Below the pieces are notes generated by a model. It made no database searches. It was not told the DNA's origin and saw only the letters and a program-made list of their open reading frames with translations. 64,000 nt of DNA. Origin: Parus major (taxonomy: Eukaryota; Chordata; Aves; Passeriformes; Paridae). Positions within the stretch are counted from its first letter, which is position 1. Each line of letters begins with the position of its first letter. Where the stretch lies: contig NC_031779.1 in the NCBI RefSeq assembly GCF_001522545.3, positions 4,613,415 to 4,677,414 on the forward strand, in the 5' to 3' direction. A program made the translations under genes and the position numbers. Of the stretch, positions 1 to 13,382 are shown piece after piece.

Positions 1-1621
1 TGTAGGAGAAAATTGTCTCCCTGTGCAGGTGGCTGGGAGGCACGGCTGCCAAAGCAAAGCAGAGCAGTGATAATGTTTGAGGAATATTGGATTCCATGAC
101 AGGGCTGTGGAATGGTGAGAATTCTGGTAGTTTCTTTTGCCCACATCTTGTGGATTGCTGCCTGCATCCTGGCCTGTCAGGTCTGTCCCTGTCCCATCTT
201 ACTGCCTCCTTAGCTCATTTTGCCCCAGTTTCCTTCACTGTCTGTCCCATCCCAAGGCTTCCTCCTCATCTTTCTCCCACCAGATGAACTCCACTCATGT
301 ACATTCCAGTCAAGTGGGGTATCTGCAGGTTCACAGCATTATTGCACTTGCTCAGGCTCTCCTGTGGAATTCTCTGTCATCTGTATCTTCCTTTTTGTTT
401 TCCATGTTCAGTTTTTCCACCCTTAGAGAAAATCTGTGCTGGCCTCTGTTCTCAGAGCCATGTGTCAGGCTTTGCCAGAGGCTGGCAGATTTTACCGACT
501 TTTGCTCTTGGCTCATGTTTTTGAGGCTTTCACATCAACTGTCATGACTTTGTTTTTAAGTAAAAGTGTAAATTGAAAAGAAGGAGCATGAAGGATGTGC
601 CAGCCTGCTGTTTTTCATGTGCAGAGTCTTGCCTGCATACAAGGAGCTAAAGAATTGCAGGGTGGTAAGACAGGCTTATTCATAACAGTGAAATTGAGAA
701 ACCCTTTTTCTTTCTTTTCAGGGCTGAAACGACTGAAGGTCAGTTCTCAGTGTGAATAGTTTGAATCTCTTTGTTTTAGCTGTATTGCACTGTACATTTT
801 GCTTCAGGTAGTGTGAAGTTTGATATCAGTAAATTGTAACTGAATTGAATGCAATAATATTTTAGATGTTCCTTGAAAATTAAGAATTTTTGGACAGTAT
901 TGTCAAAACACTTATTGTTTGTGAGAACCTGTAAGTAGGTGATTCTTGGTAATTTGTTTTTCATTGTTTCACTTTGCTCTTTCTTAATAATTCCTTTTAA
1001 AATTTGCATTCAAGTATATTAATGTAAAAAGTAATAAAGACTTTAAAAGCTAACACAGGCCCTTGGGGCAGGAACATGCTTTATCAGTTTTGTAAACCTT
1101 TATATATAAAGCATATTTACAATGGTGCAGGAAGAATCATTGATGGTAATACTATAAATTGTTTTCTAATAAATTTATATAGAAAGGTTTTATTGGAAAA
1201 GGTGAAAAGACAGGAGCAAAAAAAGGGAACAGGTTTAGAAGGTGATATTATAAAACTCTTCTACAAACCATTTTATTGAGTGGAAAGGAAGAGAATTTAC
1301 TGTACTGCTTCCAGGTAGGATAGAGCTATAGTTAGGGACAAATAAATTTTGGCTTTTAACATTTAAGTTCCTCCAGTTTTCCTTCTGCTCAGGTCTGTTT
1401 CTGCCTCTGTTGTGTCAGAGGTATTGTTATAAATTAAAAATAAATTAAAATATGTGATTCAGGTGAGTTTGTGTTCACCATTTCTAAGAAGTTAATAAGC
1501 ACTGCATTGCTGAAGTTAGAAGTCAGTGGACTCATTTTATCCCTCTTGTGCCGTAACTTTGACTACAGCACCAGGTTCTTGTTCCTCTCATGACTTAGCA
1601 GTTCCAGTTCCCCAAATATAG
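1..1621. other. gene-free flank of desert
   Basis: No gene, RNA or recognisable mobile element was found. Open frames here are short, lack recognisable domains and have the composition of random AT-rich DNA. A T-rich and A-rich stretch runs through about 760-1450. Confidence 0.6.
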
Positions 1622-2320
1622 TAGAATGGTTTGGGTTGGAAGGAACCTTAGAGATCATGTCTTTCCATGCCCCCTGCCCTGGGCAGGAACACCTTCCACT
1701 GTCCCAGGGTGCTCCAAGCCCCGTCCAACCTGGCCTTGGACACTTCCAGGGATGGGGCAGCCACAGCTGCTCTGGGCCCTGCTTTTGATGCCCTTTAAGG
1801 CTCTGAAAGAGGCTCTAAGGTCTCCTCAGAGCCTTTTCTTCTCCAGGCTGAGCAGCCCCAGCTCTCTCTCACCCTCTCTTCAAGCAGACCTGCTCCTGCT
1901 CTCAGATCATCCTCATGGGCTCCTGTAGAGTGGCTCAAATCCACGTCCCTGCTGTGCTGAGTGTCCCAGAGCTGGGTGCAGCCCTGCAGGTGGTGTCTGA
2001 CTAGGGCCAGTCACAAGGGGATGTATCAGATGGGAATGATGCCTTCTCCTGACCTGCTGGCCACACACCTTTGGACACAGCCCAGGACACAGCTGATCTC
2101 TTTCTCTGCTGGACCAAGTCAAGGTTCTCATCCACCAACTCCCCTGAGTTCTTCTTGGGGCTGCTCTCACTCCATTCCCTGTCCAGCCTGTTTGTGCTTG
2201 GGCCTGCCCTGACCAGGCCCAGGCCCTTGCACTCAGCACTGTTGAACTCGGTGAGCTTTGCTGAGTTCACCTCTCACATGTATTCAAACCTTCTTCACCA
2301 GCTGGCCTGATCCACCTGGT
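1622..2320 (-). repeat. CR1 LINE, 5'-truncated copy, 3' end at 1622
   Basis: The plus strand opens with GAATGGTTTGGGTTGGAAGG. It continues through the complement of the well-known bird CR1 3' region: the GGGCAGGAACACCTTCCACT block, the CCAACCTGGCCTTGGACACT block, the AGGGATGGGGCAGCCACAGC block and, further on, a GGCCCAGGCCCTTGCACT block. The CR1 sense strand is therefore minus, with its 3' tail at 1622. About 700 bp remains, which fits the usual 5' truncation of CR1. The reading frame is broken and the far end (about 2250-2320) is strongly diverged, so that boundary is approximate. The copy is a non-functional fossil. Confidence 0.9.
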
Positions 2321-5300
2321 TTTTACTTCTTGTGAGTGAGATGAAATTGCAGTAAATGATTAAATAAGAAAGAAATATTTTACTCTGCTGATATTTTGGC
2401 ATGTTCTCATTTCTCATTTTAACAACATAATTAGGCTGAGTTTCACGAAATTTATTGTTGAGATGAATATATTTATTTTAAATGCTTCCATTTTATTAAA
2501 CTTATATTTTGAAAGGGAACATTTTTATGAAAATCACACTAGGTGCTGTATTTTTTATAACTGCTAAATGCAACTGCCTTGCATTTGTCACGTATATCTG
2601 GTTTTCACAGAGGCATGCCAAGATTTATCAGTAAACTTCTGTGTTTTAAAAATGTAAGCAGAGACAATTGCATAGCATTTTACAGAGGAAGCCCATTGCA
2701 ATCTTCATAGAGTTGTACCTCCTTCCCTTTGGAGAGGAAACAAAACAAAACAAATAAAACTTTTGAGATTAAGAATTTTTCTTAAGTTTCTACATCCTCT
2801 TTGGCCTTTTAGGGGAAGATGCACCTAAGAAACAAGAAACTGTGCAATGCAAAATATGAAGCATTCTTTGAGCTTCCAAGATTCCAGAAAGCTTCTCTGG
2901 AATAGGAATAGGAGCTTGTGACAAAAGACTGGTGTATCTCACTGCACTTGCTTGTGGTTTATTTTTTCAGCACTTTATTTCCTGATAAACCCAAGGGACC
3001 TTGAGGTACCTATTCCTTTGTATTAAAGTAGCCAGTTCTTTGAAAAATCAGTTTGAGGTGAGTGCCTTTACATCTCCAGAGAATTCTGGTGGAACTTTCC
3101 TGATATACTTTGGGTTGCATATTAAATTAAATTGAAATTCATATCCCACTGGAATATGTCAACTATTAGATCATCTGTGAATGTTTTAACATCAGTGAAG
3201 CCACATATTTCTGACTTCTGCTTCTATGAATCCAAACCTTTCGCACCAGGGAATTAGCAATGCTGTCTGAGTTTGTTCCATAAAAACAGCTCAGGTGTTC
3301 AGTTCTGTGGAGAGCAGAAGCCTCTGGGAATCATTTTGCTGCTGGGCATGATTGCAAACCTTTCCCTTTTCCTTCCAAACACCCACTAGTCAGGTAACTG
3401 AGATGTGCTATTATTGATCTGCAGAGGTACCACTGGGCTAGTCACTTGTTACACAAAATGTGTCAAAATTTGCACATCAGTTGCAGCAGTTACTTCAAAA
3501 ATCACACTCCTCTATGAAAATAAAACAAAAGCACACGCCACTTAAACATCTCAGCAATAATTCTCTTGCTTCAGGCACCTGAGCTGTAATAAATGTTGGC
3601 ATTTTCACTCCAAACCTTTTTTATTTTTTTGGAGAAATTTTTAAAAGCACTGTCAATTCATGCCATTTTGAAGCAACCATAGCATGCATGAATGGGACAG
3701 AAAGCTGGCAGTTAAACCAGTGTTTGCTCTCTTGTCGCACTTGCCATCCTGCTTCTCTTCCCTCCTCTGTCCCTCTGGTTTTATAGGATACACTGCAGTG
3801 TTTTCTCAGCTGCATACATCAAATTCTTCTAGAATACTGCATTGGCATGAAGGTGTTGTGTCCTACTACATGCCCAAGTCCAAATCAATATATGAATTTT
3901 TCTTGTTGTTTGGAGATAAATAAAATAAATCAGTAATATAACTGGTCCTATTAATATTCACTGTTCAGCAATATAAATCCCAGGGTTAATTCAGCCCACT
4001 TTTCTTCCTGAAAATTTCTAGCTGAAGCATCTTGCCTTAAAGATGTCTATAGTTTTTTTCACCATTTAAATGACATTGGTGGGACATGGAAAATTTCACT
4101 TGAAAGAGAACTTCATTTAAATTCTTAAAATAGAACAAGTTTTATATTATTTCTTCTTCTTCTAAGATATTAGGTGACCTTAAAAATTGTCCAATATTTT
4201 GTATTTATTTTAGATCAGTATTTCATCAATGCCATAAAAATACTTTCCTTCATTTATAATTACCAGCTTTTCAGAGTTTCAGATATTTCTCAGAGGAATA
4301 ATTCTGGCTACTAGGTAGCTGGAATATTAGATAAAACAAAAAATGTAAGTGAAATATTTGCACAGAAAAGTATTGTTGATGTGCACCTTACAAATCAAAA
4401 GGAAGGCTCTTGAGTCTTACTGTAATTAGAAAACAGTGAAGTGGTTGTTTTATTAGCAATTCAGATTTCTTGGAATAACTAATTTTGTTCTATATTTATT
4501 GAACCTAAATCAAGCTAATCCTACTGAAAAACGTTTTGAATTTAGTGATGGCCCAAGCTGTAACCTGGTACAGAAGCCTTGCTGATTGCAGTGGGTGGCT
4601 TGTGGCATTTGTGACAGGCAAAAGATTTCCACTTAGATGTGAATATTGAGCTACATGTATAAGACTGCAGAATGAGAGTGGAGGATGCATCCTGACTGGA
4701 GAAGAGCTTTCCCAGCACTTATTGACTCTGGTGTTCCCATCTTCTGAGCTCAGCCAGGGACTTTGCATCACTGAGCAACTGCAGGATAGAATTCTGTCCC
4801 TTTCTTTCTTCTTTCTCACCTCTCAGGGGTTTTTTGTTTATTTTTTCCTGTAAAGTCTGCCCAGGTGTGGTCCTTTCTTTCACTTGTTATGCTTCTGAAC
4901 TTTGGCAGAGGTGCTTTATCAGTGCTTGAAGGAAGTGAAAAGGAAACAGGAAGCCCAAATGCTTGAAGCTGTGTGCACAGACGTGAGACCAAATTACCCA
5001 TGTGGAATTGGGGTCATTTCATGGGAAATTGTCTGCTAAACAATTTTCAAATTTTGGGTCTGTACCAAGCAATTCATATGGTAAATCCCTTTGGGTTTCA
5101 CCTTAATACATTTAGCCAGTTTAATGTTTAAACAATTATTTTATTAAGTGAAAAAATTCTTGTCTCTTCATAGGATTGTACAGCCTGTACTTTCTAATTG
5201 CAGAGCTCTAGGTGCCAGCAGGAATTCTTTCAAGAGGGCTTGATTCATGGGATCAGGGACTGATCTTGGAAGAGCATCTGAAAGTACCAATTATTACCAC

Positions 5301-7879
5301 AATTTTTTCTCACTAAATATACAGTACCAAGCAGTAGTTTTCTATCACAACTCTGTAATATAATCCTTACTTGCCCAGTTCACTTGGGTGAGCTTTTGTC
5401 CTACCATGGAAATTAATTTTATATTTAATATCTTAGTATGTGTGGCTGTCCTGCTGTCTTGGAACAGAGGAATTCCCATTTTAGATCGTCCATGCTAAAA
5501 TACATTCTGAATGCAACGTACTAAAACACAGAGAGTAAAACCAGCAAGACTCCCTTACTGAGTACACAGAGATAAGGCCTCTATTAACATTCACACTCTA
5601 TCTCAACACACTTACACCACCCAGATTCTCCCAAAAATGTCTGCTAAATCTGCTTTTTTCTGAGTGACAGCTTTCACTGAGTGATGTAACCTGCCTCCTA
5701 ATAGAACTTGGAATGGAATGGTCACAGTCCTTTGTCTCTCATGACTTGCTGCAGAGCTGCCTCTGAGAACTGGCTGTGTATGAAGAGAGAACTCAAAGAC
5801 CCAGATCTCGTGCTGGTGGAGGATGAGTTTGCTGTGGAAATGATGCCATTACAGAACTGACTGGCAAGAGGGATGATTGCTACTTTGTGGACAGTGTGCC
5901 CCACGTTGGCTGACTGAGCCACAAATGAAATGTCACACAGACAGGCCCATACTGCATTCAGGTTGTGCCACGTTCTGGTTTTGTTATTATCTGCTCTCTG
6001 AAACTGAATTATCAGGCCTGGTGTGCCTGTAAGAATCTGATCTTCTCAACATTCTTTCTGTCTTTTGGTTGCTTAGCTGACCTTGTTTTTATGTTAGTGG
6101 GGTTATTGATGGGAGTAGCCAATGAAATGGGTAGTGAGCATGGGAAGCATTTTCAGAATGAGTTATTAAATTCCTGCCAGAGATTGCATTTATTATAATT
6201 ATCACAAAACTGTTCTGTAGCCCCATAAACTTGCATGGTGATTTATAAACTTAGGCTTAAATTTTGCTAATGCATATATGCAGGGCTTTTTACTCCTATG
6301 AAGGAAGTTATACCTATGCTTTCTATAGATAGGGTTGGTTTCTATATTCAGAAGGTATTTATTCAAACTGAAATGTGACTCTGGAAATAAAACCCAAACT
6401 AGCTTGCTTACATTTCTAAAGTCTCAGTGAAATTTACTTGCAAAAACAGTATTGGTCTAATCCTTCTCTGAATCCTTTTCATGCTGTTTATACCACTAGA
6501 AAAACAAGATAGTCATTGTCTTGCACAGTGGATTGAAAAGAAAAAAAAAAGTACAAAACTGGGCCTACAGAAAATCGCTTTCCTGTTTTCTTAGCATGTT
6601 AGCCAGGAGCAATAACAACAGAAGGTCTTTACCTTGTAGTGGCAGATGGTTGGATGCTACATCTCTGTATTGTTTAAAATTCTAGCAGCTTTTCCAGCTT
6701 CTAGAGCTCATCTAGAAAAGCTCTTAATAGCCTCATTTGACTATATTTTAGATCTTGAATGAATTTTATTTACAGTTAGTTTTATTTCCTCATTAAATTA
6801 GATTATATGTTCTTAAATTCTTGAGATTGCAGAGGTTTGCTCAAGGGCAGGACCTCTGCTGGAGAAGGAGTAGGCTGGGTGACAGTGATTATCAGGTGTC
6901 CAAGCTGCCTGTGCCCAGCTGAGAGGAAATTGGGTTAATAAGAAGTGAGGAGGTGAGGAAGCCTCATTAGTTGCTCTCCTCCCACCTTGAAACACAGGCA
7001 GTCCTGGTTTAGGCAAATGCAGCAATAGCGATTGCTGAGTGAGTTACTCAGCACTGCTTTGCAGCACACCAACATTTAACAGACTCAAGTGCAACAGGTG
7101 CAGAGCCTCTGTCCTGTCTGCACCCAGCACCAAGTGTCTGAGCTAAAACAGTGTTTGAAACACTCTTGAATCATCCCCAGACTTGGATTAAATGCCAGAC
7201 ATCAAAGCAGGAATCACGTTCTACATCCGGATATTAGCAGGGAAGATCCTTTCCAGCAGCCTAAAAGCAGAGCAGGGTAAAAGGAGACCATTTGAAGTTA
7301 GGACTTTGAAAAAACTGACCTGAACCAAATTCACTTTCTTGCAAGGGCACTTTTACCTTCAGGGATAAGCATAAACTACTGACTATTTTCTGAACTAGGA
7401 TAAAATGCTCTTTGTTTTTCAGTTTATTACAGTTTGAGGAGCACAATAACTTGCCTAGAATGGTTTTGACTACACCATGCCAAAATAATTTGTGTCTTCT
7501 GAGAAGGATATGGTTTTATGCAACTTATTTTCTGAACTCTACTTGAAAGGATTGTTTATATTTATGGGAGACTCTGCTTAAATCTTACAAAGGGAAATTT
7601 CAGGAAAATAGCTACATAAATCTTAAGAAATGCAAAACTAACAGACATATGAAGGATTTGTATTTAGAAAAGAAACTCCCAGTGGGTTGTTCTCAGTGGA
7701 AAATGAAAAGGTCTTTTTTGCATTCAGTTGAACTATTAGTGTATTTTTTGCTGATATAAGCAGTTCTACAGGTATGACCACTGTCACAGTCCCAGATCTC
7801 AGTACTGCAAATTAGCAAGGTTTTAACTTTGCTCCAAATATCACACTAGCTCGTTTTCATTATGAAAAAGGCTGGGGGG
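2321..7879. other. gene-free AT-rich desert
   Basis: No coding region, RNA gene or mobile element could be supported. The stretch is AT-rich with scattered short open frames. It holds a 23-bp palindromic element at 2881-2903 (8-bp arms, 7-nt loop). Confidence 0.55.
2881..2903. repeat. short perfect inverted repeat
   Basis: ATTCCAGA at 2881-2888 is matched by its reverse complement TCTGGAAT at 2896-2903 across a 7-nt spacer. The TTC/GAA triplets resemble a heat-shock element, but the spacing is not the canonical 5-bp array. One such site is expected by chance in a window of this size. Confidence 0.4.
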
Positions 7880-8060
7880 AGGAGAATGGGACAAAGTACC
7901 TATTGGCAAAGCACATTATAATTGTTTAAGCAGGCCCCACAAGTCATGCATTTCAATTATTTGTTCAAAACTGTCTGCAATTAAGAGTTGCAAACAAGGT
8001 TTTTGAATGCAAAGACAGACAATTAAAATGTTTCATGAGTGCTTTAAAGAGAGAAGTTCT
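7880..8060. promoter_or_regulatory. candidate conserved non-coding element
   Basis: This block has a texture often seen in deeply conserved developmental enhancers: dense TAATT/CAATTA homeodomain-type cores (for example ATTATAATTG near 7916, TTCAATTATTTG near 7951, GACAATTAAAATG near 8018) mixed with unbroken unique sequence and no repeats. No open frame of note crosses it. The assignment rests on sequence texture only; alignment to other vertebrates would be needed to confirm it. Confidence 0.25.
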
Positions 8061-8363
8061 GAATTAGCACTTTGAATACTCAAGACCTCTTGTTTCCTAA
8101 TCTCCTTTCCCTTTTACTCTTAGGAAGAGAGAGATGTATATTTTTCCCAGAATTTTTCTCTTTAAGCCAGGCTGATCCGAGGAAAGATTGAATCATCCTG
8201 GTCTTTGACTTGTACATTTGAATGTCTTTTGCTCCTTGAGAGATCATCCTTTTTGCCTCATAATGGTCCAGGTGCAAAAAAATTACTTTCACCAGGTCTG
8301 GCTTGTTCTCAAAGGGGGGTTGTAAATCACTTTGAGCATCTCTCCCTCTTGTTTAAACACCCA

Positions 8364-8389
8364 ACACACACAGACACACACACACACAC
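8364..8389. repeat. (CA)n microsatellite, imperfect
   Basis: An imperfect CA run is interrupted once by GA and sits between a pyrimidine-rich flank and a CCCCC tract. Confidence 0.85.
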
Positions 8390-9000
8390 CATCCCCCAAA
8401 TCTCCCTCCTTCCCCTTTGAAGAGGCAGAACTATTTTAGCTGGTGATTTGTGACACTGAGAATGCAGCCTCTGTGCTGGGTAAGCTGACAGACAAGATGT
8501 GGGAGTGGGGATGTGTTGGCCTGTTAATAGAGATGGTGGTGGTATATATCTGCTGGTGGGGATCAGCTCCCAGCCCTCCCAGGAAAGGACAAACTTCTTT
8601 CTCTTTAGCCACGAGAAACAAACTTTGGTTCTGTGAAGTTACTCCTTTCAGGAAAACACTGCTGCTCAAGGGTTGGGGTTTTCCTCACAAATGCCATTTG
8701 AATGCTGGTTGTTTGCATTTAGAATTTGCAGTTTGGGAGTTTTTCATGGTGGTGGGGGGTTTTGTTGGGTTTTTTCCCCTACTTTTGGTGCTCAGAAGTC
8801 CACAGCCTGAAAGCATTTGACAGTTTTCCCCCTTTCACTCCCCTGCTAGTGTCTGTCATGGAATAATTTTTAATGGTAACCTTTAGAGCAACAAAGAAGT
8901 GCAAACTGATGCATAGTTTTGGGTTGTGTATAGTTTTTAAAAACACCTCTGAGTGTTGAATTGCAAAAGAAAACATTAGGTTAACTAATTACTGTCAGAA

Positions 9001-9120
9001 AAGCAAAGGCCACATGGCTTGTGCTATGACATGCAAATTCAATCATCATTGAGCTTTGCTGGGATTTGATGATTATTATCTAATAGCCTGTTTTTTGTGA
9101 CCCTGTAATCTGTGTTCTGC
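9001..9120. promoter_or_regulatory. candidate conserved element with octamer motif
   Basis: The block contains a perfect POU-type octamer ATGCAAAT at 9031-9038, followed by ATCATCATTGA and TGATGATTATTATCTAAT segments of the homeodomain/PBX kind. No repeat or coding signal is present. POU/SOX-rich elements are typical of enhancers near neural transcription-factor genes, which would suit the FOXB1 neighbourhood, but this one lies about 50 kb from the gene and its conservation is untested. Confidence 0.22.
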
Positions 9121-12100
9121 ATTGCTGGAGTGGAAACTGAGAGTAGGTAGCAAGGTTTGCTACATTAAGTCTGAGTGATAAAGTTTATTCTGCTGCTTGG
9201 GTTTCTGGGATAGAGAAAGCAGAGGGAAAGGAAAGGAAGGGCAGGGTTGGAGAGCGGCTGCTGAGGCAGAGCCAGTGCTGCTATTGCAGTTGTCTCTGCC
9301 CATCCATGAGTGTGGGAGTGTCCCACTGCATCAGTGTTGGCTCAGGTGGGGAGTTTTCCCTGAAAGAAAGAGCAATGTGAGGTGCACAGTGAGATGGGAC
9401 AGAAAACATTCCTTTTCCTGAGGATGTGTTTGTGGTCTTGGCTTTGTTGGGTTTGGCTTTTTTTCTTCCTTATCTTGTTTTTGGGTTGTGTTTTTTTCCC
9501 CAGTTAATTAGCAAGCAATTCCTAGATTCATGAATCAGGGATTTTTTGCTGGAAATTAAAGAGTGAGGTCATTATGTCTTGCTTAGAATGGCTATTGTGG
9601 AAGTATTAAAACTTCTTGGATACTGCTGAGAACAGCAGCGGTTTCCTCCTCAATGGTCTGTGTTTAAAAACAGAAGTCATGGTGGGAAACCAAAGTTAGC
9701 CATTATTTGTGATGCAGGGAGTTAGTAATTTTTGCTGGAATACCTGTACTGAACATTCTCAGCTACCTAACACTTTGTGTTTTCCTTAATGCTAGACAAT
9801 TTTTGGCTAAAAGCACAACTGCTTTTTCTTTATTTAATAAATTACCAAGTGGGAAATGTGTGACTGAGTTGGGAAAGAGTAGCTGCAGACACACAGGCTG
9901 GTGATGAACTCTGGGTAGTACCAGCTCCTGCACGTGCACATTTTTCAAATTCTCTTTGTTCAATAGCCATATTGAAAGTCTGCGCTATCACACTTTTACA
10001 GAAAACTTTGAACCCCGAAAGACATCATTTTATCTTGGACAGCAATGAAGGATGAGGAGGGACACCTTTGGAGTGATGGTGTTTGTCTTCCCAAGTCACC
10101 TGTGACAGGGCCCTGCTCTCCTGGGGATGGCTGAAGCAGTGCCCAGCCATGGGAAGCAGTGAATGGATTCCTTGTCTTGTTTTGCCTGTGTGCATGGCTT
10201 TTGCTTTCCCTATTAAACTTCATCTCCATCCATGAGTTTTCCAGCTTTTCCCCCTCTGAGTCTCTGCTCCATCTAGCTGGTGGGGGAGTGAGCAAGTGGC
10301 TGTGTGGGGCTGGGCTGGTGGTGGGGTTAAGTCTTGATACTGGCCAATGAAATGTCTGAAGGACACCAGCTAATTCTACCACTGATGCCTTAATAACTTC
10401 AACTAAAATACCAAGTTGCAGCATGGACAATAATAGAGGTAAGGGCTTGTTTATAGAGCACAGAGCTTAGCTAATGCTGCTTGGACTGAATGGTTATCTA
10501 GAACTCCAGGTAGGATCCATCAATAGTATTATTATGTATGATATTTTTGCCAGGCATTTTTACCTGCCAGGGATGCAAAATTAGTAGCTGACGTTTTTTT
10601 CAGTACAGAAAACTTAAATGGTCACAACTCCATCTGTCTCATCCCAGACAGGGCTGAATTTTAATCAAAAGACAGCTCTGCATGGAGCTGGATTGAAAAT
10701 CACAGTTAATAGATTAATGGCCTCATCAGGAGAGTAGCTGCAGTCATCTGCCTGGGTTAGTTTGTATTCTCTGGGTTGGCAGCGTTCATTTGAATCCCTC
10801 CCTTTGTGCTGTGCTGTGCTTCCCAGCTTCTGTTCCCTGTCCTCTGCTGGAGAGCACTGTCCCTGCTGGAGAGTTGTGCCATTTGTTCTGTCCCTTCACA
10901 CCTTGCCACAGCAATGCCATGTTCTCTTCCAGCACATCAATTAGAAATCATTCTGGTCAGCACCCACACTCGAACTCGGCTCTTCAGATCTCCATAACAC
11001 TGTGCAAACACGAACTCATTCATCTCTCCAGAAGAGATGGAAGGGAAGGTGGCAGTTTTCACTGTCAGCAAGGGAATGTTTCTAAGATGCTACTCTGTGT
11101 CAGTGGCTCTTGACTTAGCCCCTGCTGTCTGGGTGGTTAATCAGGCACACTGGTTGCACCCAGCACAGTTAATCACCTGGGACAGCTGCTTGCTTTCCCT
11201 ATCACCCTTTGTTGCTCCAGTAAAATGGGATTATTCAAGTATTGTTTTCAAAGGTATGGGGCTGTGAATTTCCAGTGAGACAAGAATAACTGTCCTAAAT
11301 TGGTAGGCTTTTGTTTGAAAGGCAGTGAGTATGAATCTGGCCCTTTTTTCGCATAAACCACTGTTCTTAGAGGCCCTGATCTCCCACCTTCAGGGAAGGG
11401 ATTCAGCCCAACTTAGGGGCACCAATGCAAATTCATGTACTGCTCATCCAGGGCAACAGAGAGGGCCCACTGCAAGAGCCCCAGGAAGTTTTCCAGCTGT
11501 GGACACACACATCAGTTAAAGCTTGCTGCTCTGCAGGGCCTTCATTTTAATTCTATTCTGGATGCAAAGCACTGATTGTCGGGGGTTTTGTTGTTTCCTC
11601 TTTGTTTTTAGTTGACATGTCATTGTGTTCATCAGAAAGCACCAGCTCCCAGGTAAGCATTGACAGGTTCTTGAAAGAGCTTTCAAAGCTCTGCTGGTGC
11701 TGTGAGTTTTTGCACTCGAGTGAGTAAGGCTTTCCTCACCTTGTAAAAGGGAAGTAGCACATTCAGTGGTGAACTTTGCAAATAACAGGGCCAAATGCGA
11801 AGGGGCAGCTGCACCTTTAGGTACCTTTGTCTTGTGAGCAGACCTAGAGGAGAAAACCATGAAAGTCTCACTTATCTGTTTATCTAGCTTCCAGCAGTCT
11901 GATGCTTTCTGCCACCTTTACTGATAATGATCCCTTTGAAGTTGAACACAAGTGTGAATTTATGGTTTTGTAAAGACTGGATTCCAGAACAGGTCATAAA
12001 TTACCTTGTTAGACAAAGGCTTCTGGGGAACAATATTGCCTTACAGTCCCTCCCCGTGTCATTATCCTGATGCATTTCTAGCATGGCAAATAATTGACCA

Positions 12101-12317
12101 GGATTATATGCTGACCAGTTCTCCAGTCAAATTTTGAAAGCTGTTTGTGTAAACTCTTCTAGCAAGAACAGCAGATTGCATAGCTATAGCAAATTCTCTT
12201 CATTACTCTTAAAATGAGTCTCTAGTCCAGGTGACCATCAATTTTCTGAAGCCAAGGAAAATTAAGATCTTTATTTGCTTGAAATAACATTTGTTTAAAC
12301 TGCTGCTGTTTCTTCTT

Positions 12318-12335
12318 AAAAAAAAAAAAAAAAAA
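12318..12335. repeat. poly(A) run (A18)
   Basis: Eighteen consecutive A follow TTCTT. No retroposed gene body is evident next to it. Confidence 0.9.
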
Positions 12336-12703
12336 GCATTTTGAAATGCCAAATACCTTTTCCAGACCTTCTTAGGATGTGAGAGTAAACAGGAAAAGGA
12401 GGCAGGAGAAGCAGTGAATACATATTTCAGTTATGCACGAGTGGGCCAGATCCTGAAGATTGCCTGCGTTAGGGGGAGTAAAGACCTGATCTGCTCCTCA
12501 GTGAAGCTCCAAGTCAGGTAGCAAGGCACTCCACAGCCAAGAGGTCTGTTTGAAATTGATTGCTGTCCTTGATACTCTTCTGCTTTACTGAACTCAAACA
12601 AAAAGAGAGTTTGCTTTCAGAGTGTAAAGCAGGTGGGGTTTTTGTATTAAGGAGGGATGCTTAAAATAGTTTATCCTCTATATATAGATGTTACATGGAA
12701 GTA

Positions 12704-12774
12704 ACAAAACAAGACAAAAACACACACACCAAAAAAACCCAAACAAACAAACAAAAAACACCAACAAACCCCCA
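12704..12774. repeat. A/C-rich low-complexity tract
   Basis: An irregular CAAA/CACA/CCAAC tract of the kind that is frequent in bird intergenic DNA. An apparent 67-codon frame through it is low-complexity only. Confidence 0.8.
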
Positions 12775-13294
12775 CAATTGCTTTCCTTAGAAAATAATGA
12801 CTTCTGTGGTGGAGGGAGACAGAAAACTGTCATCATCATGATGCCTGTGGGATTTGTACTATGGCTGCTTTATTTCTGCTCTGGTCTGTGAGCCAGCTTT
12901 CTCAGGAAGAGCCCACTCCCTATGATTTATCACTTTTAAAAGTCGCCAGTTATATAGTATTTTTTGAAAGTCCTCTTTAGATATGTAATTATGATTTTAC
13001 TACCTCAAAAAATAATTTGATTCCTGTCTGCTTTACGAGAGAATTCCAGAGTTCAAAAACAGACACAGAGACCCACACCCTTTTCAGCACATGAATTTCA
13101 TGCTTGTTGTCCCTCATGATCTGAACTTCCCTGAGCAGTTGTAGTTCTATATTAAATTGTTAGAAATACTCAGATGTGCTTGTCTGTAACGTAGCACAAA
13201 GAGATTCCTTCAAGAGAAAATTAAACTACATCATCTCCTAACCATACTATTTTTGTTTTATGTTAGATTTATTTAGCTTACATGCATATATATC

Positions 13295-13382
13295 TATAAT
13301 TATTTGTAAATATTTATATTTACAAATAATTATACACAAATATAATATACAAATATTTTTGTAAATATTTATAGTTAGCTAT
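13295..13382. repeat. AT-rich palindrome with direct repeat
   Basis: TATAATTATTTGTAAATA (13295-13312) and its exact reverse complement (13317-13334) are separated by only 4 nt (TTTA), giving a perfect 18-bp stem. The 16-mer TTTGTAAATATTTATA that begins in the left arm recurs exactly about 60 bp further on, near 13369. Such an AT palindrome can extrude a cruciform and is a potential site of instability. Confidence 0.8.

Larger units (their letters stand above)
8061..13294. other. gene-free desert block
   Basis: No gene was found. Simple tracts are the CA repeat near 8.37 kb, T/G-rich stretches at about 8745-8780 and 9430-9500, an A18 run at 12318-12335 and an A/C-rich tract at 12704-12774. 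A candidate regulatory block lies at 9001-9120. Open frames (up to 144 codons, minus strand, near 10.0-10.4 kb) have no recognisable protein character. Confidence 0.5.
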
